64,000 bases of DNA from Pseudomonas graminis (GTDB taxonomy: Bacteria > Pseudomonadota > Gammaproteobacteria > Pseudomonadales > Pseudomonadaceae). The translations under genes and the position numbers were made by a program. The number at the start of each line of letters is the position of its first letter. Within the stretch, counting starts at the first letter, position 1. Under the pieces are notes generated by a model. That model was not told the origin of the DNA, ran no database searches, and saw only the letters and a program-made list of their open reading frames with translations. Below, piece by piece: positions 36,411 through 45,723 of the stretch. The stretch lies in assembly GCF_900111735.1 (NCBI RefSeq), contig NZ_FOHW01000017.1, forward strand, positions 1 through 64,000, written 5' to 3'.

Positions 36411-37913
36411 ATGTTCGAATCCGCTGAAATCGGCCACACCATCGACGACGAAACCTACGACGCAGAAGTCCCGGCCTTGCGCGAAGCGCTACTGGAGGCC
36501 CAGTACGAACTGCATGAGCAAGGCAAGCGCCAGATCATCGTATTGATCAATGGCATCGAAGGTGCCGGCAAGGGCGAGACCGTCAAACTGCTCAACGACT
36601 GGATGGACCCGCGCTACATCGAAGTGCGCACCTTCGACCAGCAAACCGACGAAGAGCTGGCCCATCCCCCGGTCTGGCGTTACTGGCGCCAGTTGCCGCC
36701 GAAGGGCCGCATCGGCGTGTTTTTCGGGAACTGGTACAGCCAGATGATTCAGGGCCGGGTGCACAAGCGGTTCAAGGACCCGGTGCTGGACCAGGCCATC
36801 AATGGTGCCGAGCGACTGGAAAAGATGCTGGTTGACGAAGGCGCAGTGATCTTCAAATTCTGGTTTCATCTGTCCAAGCGGCAGATGAAGCTACGTCTCA
36901 AAACTCTGAAGGATGATCCGCTGCACAGCTGGCGGATCAGCCCGCTGGACTGGCAGCAATCGAAGACCTACGACAAGTTCGTGCGCTTCGGTGAGCGCGT
37001 GCTGCGCCGCACCAGTCGTGACTATGCGCCCTGGCACGTCATTGAAGGCGTCGACCCGAACTACCGCAGCCTGACCGTCGGCCGGCTGCTGCTCGAAGGT
37101 TTGCAAAACGCCCTGAAGACCCCTGAAGGGGCGACCCATCTTGTCGGACTCGGGCCTTTGCCCAATAACAGCAATGAGCTAAGCCTGCTCGATAACCTCG
37201 ACATGACACTGGCGCTGGAGAAGGACGACTACGACGAGCAACTGATCACCGAACAGGCGCGGCTTTCCGGGCTCATGCGCGACAAGCGCATGCGCCGTCA
37301 CGCACTGGTGGCGGTGTTCGAAGGCAACGATGCTGCGGGCAAGGGCGGCGCGATCAAACGTGTCGCCGGAGCCCTCGATCCAAGGCAGTACCACATCGTG
37401 CCAATCGCCGCGCCCAGTCAGGACGAACTGGCTCAGCCATATTTGTGGCGGTTCTGGCGGCAGATTCCCGCGCGGGGAAAATTCACTGTATTTGATCGTT
37501 CGTGGTATGGGCGTGTGCTGGTCGAGCGGGTTGAAGGCTTTTGCTCCGAGGCCGACTGGTTGAGGGCTTACAGCGAGATCAACGACTTCGAAGAGCAGCT
37601 CACGGACTTCGGGACCGTGGTGGTGAAGTTCTGGCTGGCGATCGACGACAAAACCCAGCTGGAGCGTTTTCAAGCGCGGGAGAAGGTGCCGTTCAAACGC
37701 CACAAAATCACGGAGGATGACTGGCGCAACCGCAGCAAGTGGCCGCGTTACCGTGAGGCAGTGAGTGACATGGTGGATCGCACCAGCACTGAAATCGCCC
37801 CGTGGACGCTGGTCGAGGCCAACGACAAACGCTGGGCGCGGGTAAAGGTACTGCGCACGATCAACGAAGCGATCGAGGCGGCATTCAAGAAGAGTGACAA
37901 GAAACACAAGTAG
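36411..37913 (+). CDS. pap: Polyphosphate:AMP phosphotransferase (PAP, tandem PPK2)
   Basis: 500 residues with two PPK2 domains. The first Walker A is GIEGAGKG (about 48-55), the second GNDAAGKGGAIKR (about 305-317). DRSWYGRVLVERVEG in the second domain is the usual lid/arginine region, while the first has FGNWYSQMIQGRV, a degenerate version. The enzyme makes ADP from AMP using polyphosphate and, with adenylate kinase, regenerates ATP. Start ATG 36411 with AGGGAG upstream. Monocistronic. Confidence 0.92.
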   Translation: MFESAEIGHTIDDETYDAEVPALREALLEAQYELHEQGKRQIIVLINGIEGAGKGETVKLLNDWMDPRYIEVRTFDQQTDEELAHPPVWRYWRQLPPKGRIGVFFGNWYSQMIQGRVHKRFKDPVLDQAINGAERLEKMLVDEGAVIFKFWFHLSKRQMKLRLKTLKDDPLHSWRISPLDWQQSKTYDKFVRFGERVLRRTSRDYAPWHVIEGVDPNYRSLTVGRLLLEGLQNALKTPEGATHLVGLGPLPNNSNELSLLDNLDMTLALEKDDYDEQLITEQARLSGLMRDKRMRRHALVAVFEGNDAAGKGGAIKRVAGALDPRQYHIVPIAAPSQDELAQPYLWRFWRQIPARGKFTVFDRSWYGRVLVERVEGFCSEADWLRAYSEINDFEEQLTDFGTVVVKFWLAIDDKTQLERFQAREKVPFKRHKITEDDWRNRSKWPRYREAVSDMVDRTSTEIAPWTLVEANDKRWARVKVLRTINEAIEAAFKKSDKKHK

Positions 37914-37925
37914 CGGGGGCAGGGG

Positions 37926-37955
37926 CCGTACGAGCCGGAGTACGGCTCGTACGTG
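37926..37955 (+). terminator. Hairpin after pap
   Basis: GTACGAGCC and GGCTCGTAC form a nine-base stem around GGAGTAC, followed by GTGTTT. It lies between convergent genes and may act in both directions. Confidence 0.6.
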
Positions 37956-37990
37956 TTTCACCCGGTAAAGGCGGGGCTTTAGAGCCGGTC

Positions 37991-38578
37991 TTAGTGATGG
38001 CGCGGCTTGAGGATTGCCGGCTTTTCATCCGGGGCTTGCAGCAGCAGATACAGTGCGGTCAGTGCTTCAGGGATCTGTACGATCATGTCGTCCATCAGGT
38101 TGGCGTCGGCAGCGATGTCGGCAAACTCTGGTTGCTCATCGAACAGACCGGAACCGACCATGATCGGCAGCAGCATCTCGCTGACTTCCTCTTCGTCGTT
38201 CTCGAACCAGGCCGACTCACGCAGGAACACGCCTTCCATGAAACCGATGCACCAGCCGCGCAGCTCGGAGTCATCCGGGTCATCGCCCAGGTCCAGATCG
38301 CACGGCAATTCAAATTCTTCGTCCGATGCCAGCTGGCGAGCAATGTGCGCCTTCAGCTGGATCAGGGTGCCCTCGATTTCCTCGAGCTGCGCCGCGTCGG
38401 TGTAGTGCGGCGGCTCGGCGAACAGTGCGTCGATCCACTCGCGATCCGGTACGGTTTCAGCGCAAATGGACAGCGCGGTGAGATAGCCGTGGGCGGCTAC
38501 ATAGTCCAGCGCTTCGTCATGCAGCTCATCGGCATCGAGGAAGGCTTGCAGGCGGTGTAATTGCTCAGCGAAGGACAT
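37991..38578 (-). CDS. UPF0149 (YecA/YgfB) family protein
   Basis: 195 residues of the YgfB/YecA family (LRGWCIGFMEGVFLRESAWF, LLPIMVGSGLF). Acidic and soluble, function uncertain; YgfB homologues modulate stress and antibiotic-response genes in P. aeruginosa. The start is ATG 38578 (MSFAEQLHRLQAFLD). No C-terminal SEC-C metal-binding motif is present. Divergent from recQ. Confidence 0.9.
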   Translation of the reverse strand: MSFAEQLHRLQAFLDADELHDEALDYVAAHGYLTALSICAETVPDREWIDALFAEPPHYTDAAQLEEIEGTLIQLKAHIARQLASDEEFELPCDLDLGDDPDDSELRGWCIGFMEGVFLRESAWFENDEEEVSEMLLPIMVGSGLFDEQPEFADIAADANLMDDMIVQIPEALTALYLLLQAPDEKPAILKPRHH

Positions 38579-38788
38579 TGACAGACTACCTTGGGAATAA
38601 ACGATGCTGAATTCTAGGCCCTGAGGGCGCCCGGCGCCAGCGGCGAGGCCACTGGAATCGGTATTCGGGTTAATTTCGACCGCCGGTGTCGCCGCCGTCC
38701 AATCTGTCGGAGCGCTCCGGTATACTGCCGCGCTTTGCGATTTCCACAGCGATTCTCGACCGCTGTTGCGGCACCATCCGGGGTATTT

Positions 38789-40915
38789 ATGCTCGACCAG
38801 GCACAACGCGTACTTAAAGACATCTTCGGCTACGACAGCTTCCGTGGTCGCCAGGGTGCCATTATCGAGCGCGTGGCCAGTGGCGGTGATGCATTGGTGC
38901 TGATGCCCACCGGCGGTGGCAAATCCCTGTGTTTCCAGGTGCCGGGCCTCTTGCGCGACGGCCTCGCGGTCGTGGTCTCGCCGCTCATCGCGTTGATGGA
39001 CGATCAGGTAGCAACGCTGGAAGAACTCGGTGTTTCAGCCGCCGCGCTGAACTCCACGCTCAGCGCCGAGCAGCAGCGCGACCTCGCCAACCGCATTCGT
39101 CTGGGCGAAATCAAGATGCTGTACCTGGCGCCGGAGCGTCTGGTTCAGCCGCGCATGCTGTCATTTTTGCAGAACCTCAAGATCGCCCTGTTCGCCATCG
39201 ATGAAGCCCACTGCGTGTCGCAATGGGGTCATGATTTCCGTCCTGAATACCTGCAACTGGGGCAACTCGCCGAGCTGTTTCCGGACGTACCGCGCATCGC
39301 CCTGACCGCGACGGCCGACAAGCGCACCCGCGAAGAGATCGTCGAGCGTCTGCACCTGCAGAACGCCGAGCGCTTTTTGTCGAGCTTCGACCGGCCCAAT
39401 ATTTTTTACCGCATCGTGCCCAAGGAACAGCCGCGCAAGCAGTTGCTGGCGTTCCTGTCCGAGCGGCGCAGTGACGCCGGCATCGTTTATTGCCTGTCGC
39501 GCAAAAAGGTCGAAGAGACCGCAGCGTTCCTCAGCGACAACGGCTACCCGGCGCTGCCGTATCACGCCGGCTTGCCCATCGAAACCCGCTCTGGCAACCA
39601 ACGGCGCTTCCTTAATGAGGAAGGCCTGATCATGGTCGCCACGATCGCGTTCGGCATGGGCATCGACAAACCCAACGTGCGCTTCGTTGCGCACATGGAT
39701 CTGCCCAAATCCCTGGAAGCCTATTACCAGGAAACGGGCCGGGCAGGGCGCGACGGTCTGCCTGCCGATGCGTGGATGGCCTACGGCCTGCAAGACGTGT
39801 TGATGCTCAAGCAGATGCTGCAGAACTCCGAAGGCGACGAGCGTCACAAGCGCGTCGAGCAGCACAAGCTCGACGCCATGCTGGCGCTGTGTGAAGAAAC
39901 CCGCTGCCGGCGTCAGTCGCTGCTCGCCTACTTCGATGAAATCATGCCCAACCCGTGTGGGCATTGTGACAACTGCGTCGACGGCGTGCAGACCTGGGAC
40001 GCAACCGAACCCGCGAGACAGGCGCTTTCAGCGATCTATCGGACCGGCCAGCGCTACGGCGTGGGCCATCTGGTCGATGTTTTGCTGGGCAAGGAAAACG
40101 ATAAGGTTCAGAGCTTCGGTCATCAGAAGCTGGCGGTGTTCGGTGTCGGCAAGAGCCGCAGCGAAGGTGAATGGCGTTCATTGTTTCGACAGCTGGTGGC
40201 GCGCGGTCTGGCTGACATTGACCTGGAAGGCTACGGCGGCTTGCGCCTGAGTGACACCTGCCGGCCGCTGTTGCGTGGCGAAGTCACCTTGCAGCTGCGC
40301 CGTGACCTGAAACCGCAGACCACCGCGAAAGCTTCCGGCAGCCCGGCGAGCCAACTGGTGCGCGGCGAAGAGCGTGAACAGTGGGAGGCGCTGCGCACAT
40401 TGCGGCGCAAGCTGGCGGAAGAACATGGCGTGCCGCCTTACGTCATCTTTCCCGATTCGACCCTGCTGGAAATGCTCCGCAGCCAGCCCGGCACCATGGC
40501 CGAAATGGGCCGGGTCAGCGGTGTCGGCGCTCGCAAGCTGGAGCGTTATGGCGAGGCGTTCCTGGAAGTGCTTGGCGGCGCTGGGCCGGCGCCACGAATG
40601 GTCACCGATGTACGGCACGAACTCATCAGCCTTGCCCGCGCCGGCATGACCCCGATGCAAATCGCCGGGCAGCTGCAATGCTCGGAGAAAAACGTTTACA
40701 CGATGCTTGCCGAAGCGATTGGCAAACAGCAGCTTTCTCTGGATCAGGCCCTGGACCTGCCCGAGGATCTGATGACCGAGATTCAGGATGCATTTCTCGA
40801 CGGTGAGGGCGAGCTGCCCCCTGTCGCCGCCATCGCCGAACTGTTCACCGGGCGCGTTCCCGAAGGCGTGCTGTATTGCGTGCGCGCGGCGTTGCAGTCG
40901 GAGTTTGAGGTTTAA
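38789..40915 (+). CDS. recQ: ATP-dependent DNA helicase RecQ
   Basis: 708 residues. Helicase core with Walker A MPTGGGKS (about 39-46), DEAH box [18 protein letters not shown] (about 138-155), second RecA domain with [10 protein letters not shown], zinc-binding cysteines ([15 protein letters not shown]; about 368-394), winged helix, and an HRDC domain (about 530-595). A further C-terminal ~110-residue segment contains a helix-turn-helix-like [17 protein letters not shown] region. It unwinds recombination and replication intermediates in the RecF pathway. Start ATG 38789; a TATACT -10-like element lies at 38723-38728. Confidence 0.95.
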   Translation: MLDQAQRVLKDIFGYDSFRGRQGAIIERVASGGDALVLMPTGGGKSLCFQVPGLLRDGLAVVVSPLIALMDDQVATLEELGVSAAALNSTLSAEQQRDLANRIRLGEIKMLYLAPERLVQPRMLSFLQNLKIALFAIDEAHCVSQWGHDFRPEYLQLGQLAELFPDVPRIALTATADKRTREEIVERLHLQNAERFLSSFDRPNIFYRIVPKEQPRKQLLAFLSERRSDAGIVYCLSRKKVEETAAFLSDNGYPALPYHAGLPIETRSGNQRRFLNEEGLIMVATIAFGMGIDKPNVRFVAHMDLPKSLEAYYQETGRAGRDGLPADAWMAYGLQDVLMLKQMLQNSEGDERHKRVEQHKLDAMLALCEETRCRRQSLLAYFDEIMPNPCGHCDNCVDGVQTWDATEPARQALSAIYRTGQRYGVGHLVDVLLGKENDKVQSFGHQKLAVFGVGKSRSEGEWRSLFRQLVARGLADIDLEGYGGLRLSDTCRPLLRGEVTLQLRRDLKPQTTAKASGSPASQLVRGEEREQWEALRTLRRKLAEEHGVPPYVIFPDSTLLEMLRSQPGTMAEMGRVSGVGARKLERYGEAFLEVLGGAGPAPRMVTDVRHELISLARAGMTPMQIAGQLQCSEKNVYTMLAEAIGKQQLSLDQALDLPEDLMTEIQDAFLDGEGELPPVAAIAELFTGRVPEGVLYCVRAALQSEFEV

Positions 40916-41050
40916 GCCGCGGCCATCACGCCCGGCTGCACAGTTGCAGGCAATTCCAAGGCATACCCGCCGCATCCCGGCACGCCTCAGCCTCTGCGAC
41001 GAATCACCACGCCCAGGCGCTTGCCTCATGCCGGGCTCCATGGTTAGCTG

Positions 41051-41063
41051 CCTATTAATTAGG
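41051..41063. promoter_or_regulatory. Candidate MarR operator
   Basis: CCTATTAATTAGG, symmetric arms CCTA/TAGG about an AT core, embedded in a wider imperfect dyad (GGTTAG ... TTTAACC), ends 26 bases before the MarR start codon. Position and size suit autoregulation by the MarR protein. Inferred only from symmetry. Confidence 0.45.
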
Positions 41064-41089
41064 AATTGCCTTTAACCATCGAGTTACCT

Positions 41090-41524
41090 ATGCCGTTAAC
41101 CGAAGAACACCGCTTTGGCATGCAGTTGGCCCATATGTCCCGGGGTTGGCGTGCGGAACTGGATCGCCGGCTTGCTGATCTGGGATTGTCCCAGGCGCGC
41201 TGGCTGGTTTTACTGCATCTGGCCCGTTTCAAAACGCCGCCGACCCAGCGTGAGCTGGCCCAGAGCGTGGGGGTTGAAGGCCCGACCCTGGCCCGGCTGC
41301 TGGACAGTCTGGAAAATCAGGGGTTGGTGCTTCGGCAGGCGGTGCTTGAAGATCGTCGGGCGAAAAAGATCGTCCTCTGCGACACCGCGCGTCCGTTGAT
41401 CGAGAAAATCGAAACCATCGCCACCGCCCTGCGCCATGAGCTTTTTGCCGGTATCAATGAGGAAGAACTGCACCTGTGCATGCGCGTTCATTCGAAAATC
41501 CTCGCCAATCTTGAAAAATCCTGA
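41090..41524 (+). CDS. MarR family transcriptional regulator
   Basis: 144 residues with the MarR winged helix: PTQRELAQSVGVEGPTLARLLDSLENQGLVLRQ and the wing RRAKKIVLC. The ATG at 41090 (MPLTEEHRFG) is preferred; an upstream in-frame TTG at 41066 would overlap the putative operator. Related to the SlyA/HpcR-like group. Its likely target is itself or the downstream FimV-like gene; nothing in the sequence identifies a ligand. Confidence 0.9.
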   Translation: MPLTEEHRFGMQLAHMSRGWRAELDRRLADLGLSQARWLVLLHLARFKTPPTQRELAQSVGVEGPTLARLLDSLENQGLVLRQAVLEDRRAKKIVLCDTARPLIEKIETIATALRHELFAGINEEELHLCMRVHSKILANLEKS

Positions 41525-41667
41525 AAACCACGCGAACGCCTGCGACAAATACATTGATGCGGGCGAAACATCCTGTTCTATTTGCACCCATACTGATACT
41601 GCCCGGATGACGTGTCCGGGCGTACCGAATGTGCAGGGACGCCTGCCTCGTCTTCAAAAGGGTTCGC

Positions 41668-43995
41668 ATGCTGAAGAGTTTTCAGGCCGGTAGTCGTCGC
41701 GGAGGGGGTGCGCCCCTTCGTGTTCAGTCAGGTCTTCGTTCGGGTTTGCTCGCCATCGGGCTGGCCTCGGCCGCGTTGCTGCACAGCTCCGTAGCGGCTG
41801 CGCTGGGTCTGGGCGAAATCAGCCTTCATTCTGCCCTCGGGCAACCGTTCAACGCCGATGTCGAATTGATTGAAGCGGGTGGAATGAGTCCCGAAGAAAT
41901 CGTCGTCGGGCTCGCACCGCCCGAGGCCTTCGCCAAGGCTGGCGTAGAGCGCGTCTTTTTTCTCAACGATCTGCGTTTTACTCCGGTGATTCGTGGCAAC
42001 CGCAGTGTGATTCACATCGAATCGCACAAGGCGGTCACTGAGCCGTATCTGAATTTCCTCGTCAGGCTGGTGCGGCCGAACGGCGACCAGCTGCATGAAT
42101 ACACCGTACTGCTTGATCCGCCGACATCGCCGACAGGGCTTGCTGCGACGCGCAGCCGCACTCAATCGCCGGCCGCCAGCGCGAAGAATGATGACTCGCG
42201 TCTGCCGGTCGCGCCGCCCCAGGCTCGACAGGGCAAGCATTACACGGTTGTGTCCGGCGACACCCTGGCGGGTATTGCCCGTCAGGTACAGGCGCCAGGC
42301 AGCAAGAGCTCTTCTGCCGAGTTGATAAAAGGCGTGGTGGCGCTCAATCCGCAGGCGTTTCCCAATGGTGAGCGCAGCCAGTTGAAGGTCGGGCAGAGCC
42401 TGTTGCTGCCGGACAATGCCGTTGAACCGAAGACCGCCAGTGCGTCTGCTGTTGCAGGCAGCAGCAACTCGGCTGCGGCCTCCACCCCGACGTCTACCAC
42501 AGCGAACCAGAAGGCCAGCGATCAGTTGTCGGCGGCGGCGCTGGAAAACCAGCAGTTGAACAAGACGCTGGACGACCTCAAGCAGCAGGTTCAGACCTCC
42601 ACCGTCGAAGAGGCCGACAAGGACAAGCAGATCATCGAACTGCAGACCCAACTTGCCGAACTCAAGGCGCAGTCGGCCAAGCCTGCGTCTGCGCCAGTTG
42701 CTCCCGCGGCCTCGACGGTGGCGACGACGCCAGCTGTCACACCAGCTGCACCCGCTCCAGTAGCCACTCCTGTACAAGCGCCGACGCCGGTTCCGGTTGC
42801 CGCCGAGGATGACTTCCCCTGGACGTCGGTCCTGGCAGCGCTGTTGGTGATACTGCTGCTCCTCGCGCTGGCCTGGTCGGTGCGTCGCAACCGGATCAAA
42901 AATCAGCAGGCCCTTGAGCCAGTGCCGGTGGAGCCGGTGGTCAGGTCTGCTGCTACGGTCACGCCAGTCTTCGAAGTGCCGGCCGTTACCGCTGCGCGTC
43001 CGGCCTCGTCAGCGCCTGCCGGCCAACGCCTGGCCGGTGCCGCTACCGACGCGCTGGATGGTGCGAGCATTTACATCGCCTACGGCCGCTTTGCTGAAGC
43101 GCTGGCCATTCTGCGCGATGCTTTGGACAAACAGCCCGAGCGCACCGATGTTCGCCTGCGCATCCTTGAACTGCTCGGCGAGCAGGGTGACGCGCAAGCG
43201 TACGACGAGGAAGAAAGAGTCCTGCTGAGCCAGGGTATCGACGCGCAGAAGCTGCAGGACATCCGTGATCGTTACCCGAAACTGAAGCCGGAGCCCGTTG
43301 CGCCTGCCGCGCCAGTGGCGTCGCCTGCCATGACCTCGGCCGCAGCCCCGGCCGCGGCCCTGGGCGCTGCTGCGGTGCTGGCCAGCCAAACAGTCTCGGC
43401 CAGTCACACATTAGACGACTCGCCAGACCTCAGCCTGACAGGCTCCGCTCAGTTGGACGAAAATGCGGCCGCATCGCTGAACCCGGTTGACCCTGCCGAC
43501 GATTTCCAGCTCAACCTCGACGACCTCTCCATGGACGCCGACTGGGATCTGGTCGATCCGTTCGACAGCACGCCTGCTCCCCGCAAGCCTGCGCCCGCAC
43601 CTGAAGTTGAACCTGAACTGGACACCTCCTTCTCGTCCGACCTCACGCAACTGCCTGAGGTTTTCGAGATGCCGGAAGAGCAGTTCCTCAGCGATTTCGC
43701 CGAAGAGGAAACGCCGCCGGAAATGGACGTGCAGTTCGAGCCGGGTCCGGCAGCCGTCGTGCAGAGCAACAACGATTTGCTGGACGACGCTTTTCTCGAC
43801 AGTTTCATGATCGAGGAGGGCGGATTCGATTTGCTGAGTCTGGACGAAGAGCCGCTAAGCAAGATCAATGAAGCGCAGGTGCTGATCGATGAAGGCAACG
43901 TTGACGAGGCCCGGCGGCTGTTGCAGGAAGTGATCGACGGCTCCGACGACGGCCCGCAACAGACGGCCCGCGATCTGCTGGCAGGGTTGGGCTGA
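41668..43995 (+). CDS. FimV/LysM-type inner-membrane hub protein
   Basis: 775 residues. Signal/anchor then the FimV N-terminal domain (LGLGEISLHSALGQPFNADVELI), a LysM domain at about 191-250 (HYTVVSGDTLAGIARQ), a coiled coil (ALENQQLNKTLDDLKQQVQT), one membrane helix at about 384-404, a TPR-like segment (YIAYGRFAEALAILRDALDKQ), an acidic linker, and a C-terminal FimV domain with NEAQVLIDEGNVDEARRLLQ. FimV proteins bind peptidoglycan and organise polar type IV pili and cAMP signalling. It is shorter than the canonical pseudomonad FimV and sits beside MarR/recQ rather than asd/truA, so it is probably a paralogue. Confidence 0.88.
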   Translation: MLKSFQAGSRRGGGAPLRVQSGLRSGLLAIGLASAALLHSSVAAALGLGEISLHSALGQPFNADVELIEAGGMSPEEIVVGLAPPEAFAKAGVERVFFLNDLRFTPVIRGNRSVIHIESHKAVTEPYLNFLVRLVRPNGDQLHEYTVLLDPPTSPTGLAATRSRTQSPAASAKNDDSRLPVAPPQARQGKHYTVVSGDTLAGIARQVQAPGSKSSSAELIKGVVALNPQAFPNGERSQLKVGQSLLLPDNAVEPKTASASAVAGSSNSAAASTPTSTTANQKASDQLSAAALENQQLNKTLDDLKQQVQTSTVEEADKDKQIIELQTQLAELKAQSAKPASAPVAPAASTVATTPAVTPAAPAPVATPVQAPTPVPVAAEDDFPWTSVLAALLVILLLLALAWSVRRNRIKNQQALEPVPVEPVVRSAATVTPVFEVPAVTAARPASSAPAGQRLAGAATDALDGASIYIAYGRFAEALAILRDALDKQPERTDVRLRILELLGEQGDAQAYDEEERVLLSQGIDAQKLQDIRDRYPKLKPEPVAPAAPVASPAMTSAAAPAAALGAAAVLASQTVSASHTLDDSPDLSLTGSAQLDENAAASLNPVDPADDFQLNLDDLSMDADWDLVDPFDSTPAPRKPAPAPEVEPELDTSFSSDLTQLPEVFEMPEEQFLSDFAEEETPPEMDVQFEPGPAAVVQSNNDLLDDAFLDSFMIEEGGFDLLSLDEEPLSKINEAQVLIDEGNVDEARRLLQEVIDGSDDGPQQTARDLLAGLG

Positions 43996-43998
43996 CCG

Positions 43999-44295
43999 AT
44001 GTCCGCCAAGCCTGAAATCACCATCACTTACTGCACACAATGCCAATGGCTGTTGCGCGCCGCGTGGCTGGCTCAGGAGTTGTTGAGCACCTTCACCGAG
44101 GATCTCGGCAAGGTGTCGCTGATTCCGGGCTCCGGCGGCGTGTTCCGCATCACCTGCGATGATGTGCAGATCTGGGAGCGCAAGGCCGACGGCGGTTTTC
44201 CCGAGGCCAAGATTCTCAAGCAGCGGGTCCGCGACCAGATCGATCCGGCCCGGGACCTGGGGCACAACGATCGTCACGTCGGCCTGGACACCTGA
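43999..44295 (+). CDS. SelW/SelT-related Rdx family protein
   Basis: 98 residues matching the bacterial SelW/SelT/SelH (Rdx) family: thioredoxin-like fold with C12-T-Q-C15 in place of CxxU, and GSGGVFRITCDD. The redox partner is unknown. It begins three bases after the FimV-like stop, so the two are co-transcribed. Cys standing for Sec is normal in most bacteria. Confidence 0.9.
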   Translation: MSAKPEITITYCTQCQWLLRAAWLAQELLSTFTEDLGKVSLIPGSGGVFRITCDDVQIWERKADGGFPEAKILKQRVRDQIDPARDLGHNDRHVGLDT

Positions 44296-44421
44296 ACGCG
44301 CATCGGCTGAGGATTCCGCAAAGTGTTAGCCGATATGTCGTGTCATCAAAGCTAAACACGGCCGTCATGTTCATATCACCGACCACGTCCACGCTTGGGG
44401 AAACCCAAGTGGAGGTGGTCC

Positions 44422-45240
44422 ATGAGCATTGCCGAGAACGTGAAACCCAGTCGTAAACAACGTGTCCGGACCTTGTGGATCTCCGATGTGCACTTGGGAA
44501 CCCGCGACTGCCAGGCCGAACACCTCTCCGGATTTCTCAAGCAATACCATGCCGATAAGGTGTACCTGGTCGGCGACATCATCGATGGCTGGAAGATGCG
44601 CGGTGGCATGTACTGGCCGCAAGCCCACACCAACGTCATCCGCCGCCTGCTGACCATGAGCAAGCGCGGTACCGAAGTCATCTACGTCACCGGCAACCAC
44701 GACGAATTCCTGCGCCGCTATTCAAAACTCATTCTGGGCAACATCCAGCTGGTCGATGAAGCCGTGCATCTGACCGCCGACGGTCGTCGTCTCCTGGTGA
44801 TCCACGGTGACCAGTTCGACGTCATCACGCGCTACCACCGCTGGCTGGCCTTTCTTGGCGATTCGGCCTACGAATTCACCCTGACCCTCAATCGCTGGCT
44901 CAACCACTGGCGCGCCAAATACGGCTACGGCTATTGGTCGCTGTCGGCGTACCTGAAGCACAAGGTCAAGACCGCTGTCAGTTTCATCAGCGACTTTGAG
45001 GAAGCCATCGCCCATGAGTGTGTGAAGCGCGGGCTGGACGGGGTGGTGTGCGGACACATTCATCACGCCGAAATCCGTCAGGTGGGCGGTGTGGAGTACC
45101 TCAACTGCGGCGACTGGGTGGAGTCCTGCACGGCCTTGATCGAACACTGGGATGGCACGATCGAGCTGTTCCGGTTGGCCGACGCCCACATCAAAGCCAA
45201 AAGCCCTGAAGCAGCGCAGCCAGTGGGCGAGACGGTCTGA
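44422..45240 (+). CDS. LpxH-like UDP-2,3-diacylglucosamine diphosphatase / metallophosphoesterase
   Basis: 272 residues with all calcineurin-like motifs: DVHLG (Asp22, His24), GDIIDGW (Asp52), GNHDE (Asn92, His93), HGDQFD and GHIHHAE. It resembles the LpxH family, which cleaves UDP-2,3-diacylglucosamine in lipid A synthesis, but belongs to a longer branch whose substrate is less certain. GGAGG lies seven bases upstream of ATG 44422. It may be a second LpxH-type enzyme in the genome. Confidence 0.82.
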   Translation: MSIAENVKPSRKQRVRTLWISDVHLGTRDCQAEHLSGFLKQYHADKVYLVGDIIDGWKMRGGMYWPQAHTNVIRRLLTMSKRGTEVIYVTGNHDEFLRRYSKLILGNIQLVDEAVHLTADGRRLLVIHGDQFDVITRYHRWLAFLGDSAYEFTLTLNRWLNHWRAKYGYGYWSLSAYLKHKVKTAVSFISDFEEAIAHECVKRGLDGVVCGHIHHAEIRQVGGVEYLNCGDWVESCTALIEHWDGTIELFRLADAHIKAKSPEAAQPVGETV

Positions 45241-45305
45241 GCCGGCAGCTTGTTGCTCAGATGGCGAGCCAGCAAGTCGTCATAAGCGACGCCAACGGGT
45301 GCCGG

Positions 45306-45617
45306 TCAAAACGGCACTTTGCCCCTGAGCATGTCCTTGTACATGACGAAATCGCCGAGCAGGCTGTAGAACGGATGCTTGAACGTGGCCGGACGGTTCT
45401 TCTCGAAAAAGAAGTGGCCGATCCAGGCGAAGGTGTAACCCGCCAGCGGCAATATCCACAACAGCATCCAGCTAGCGCTGAGCAAGGCGAATGCCAGAAT
45501 CAGGATGACCAGACTCGTGCCGATGAAATGCAAACGGCGGCACGTGCTGTCCCGATGTTCATGCAGGTAGTACGGATAGAAATCTGCAAATCGCTCGAAA
45601 CGCTTCACTGTTTCCAT
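45306..45617 (-). CDS. DUF962 / Mpo1-like membrane protein
   Basis: 103 residues. The motif YYLHEHRDSTCRRLHFIGTS and the later WIGHFFFEKNRPATFKHP match DUF962/Mpo1 proteins; yeast Mpo1 is an Fe(II) dioxygenase shortening 2-hydroxy fatty acids. Histidines H19, H21, H30 and H68 could bind iron. Two or three hydrophobic segments put it in the membrane. Function in bacteria is not established. Confidence 0.9.
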   Translation of the reverse strand: METVKRFERFADFYPYYLHEHRDSTCRRLHFIGTSLVILILAFALLSASWMLLWILPLAGYTFAWIGHFFFEKNRPATFKHPFYSLLGDFVMYKDMLRGKVPF

Positions 45618-45723
45618 AAGGCTGTGCTCTGAACAGGGTCTCGGCTGAGCTTAGCCGAGCCCCCGCTGCGCGCCGCGAAATTTCTCACGGCCCGGCCAAC
45701 CACATTGCCCCGCCCGCAGTGTT

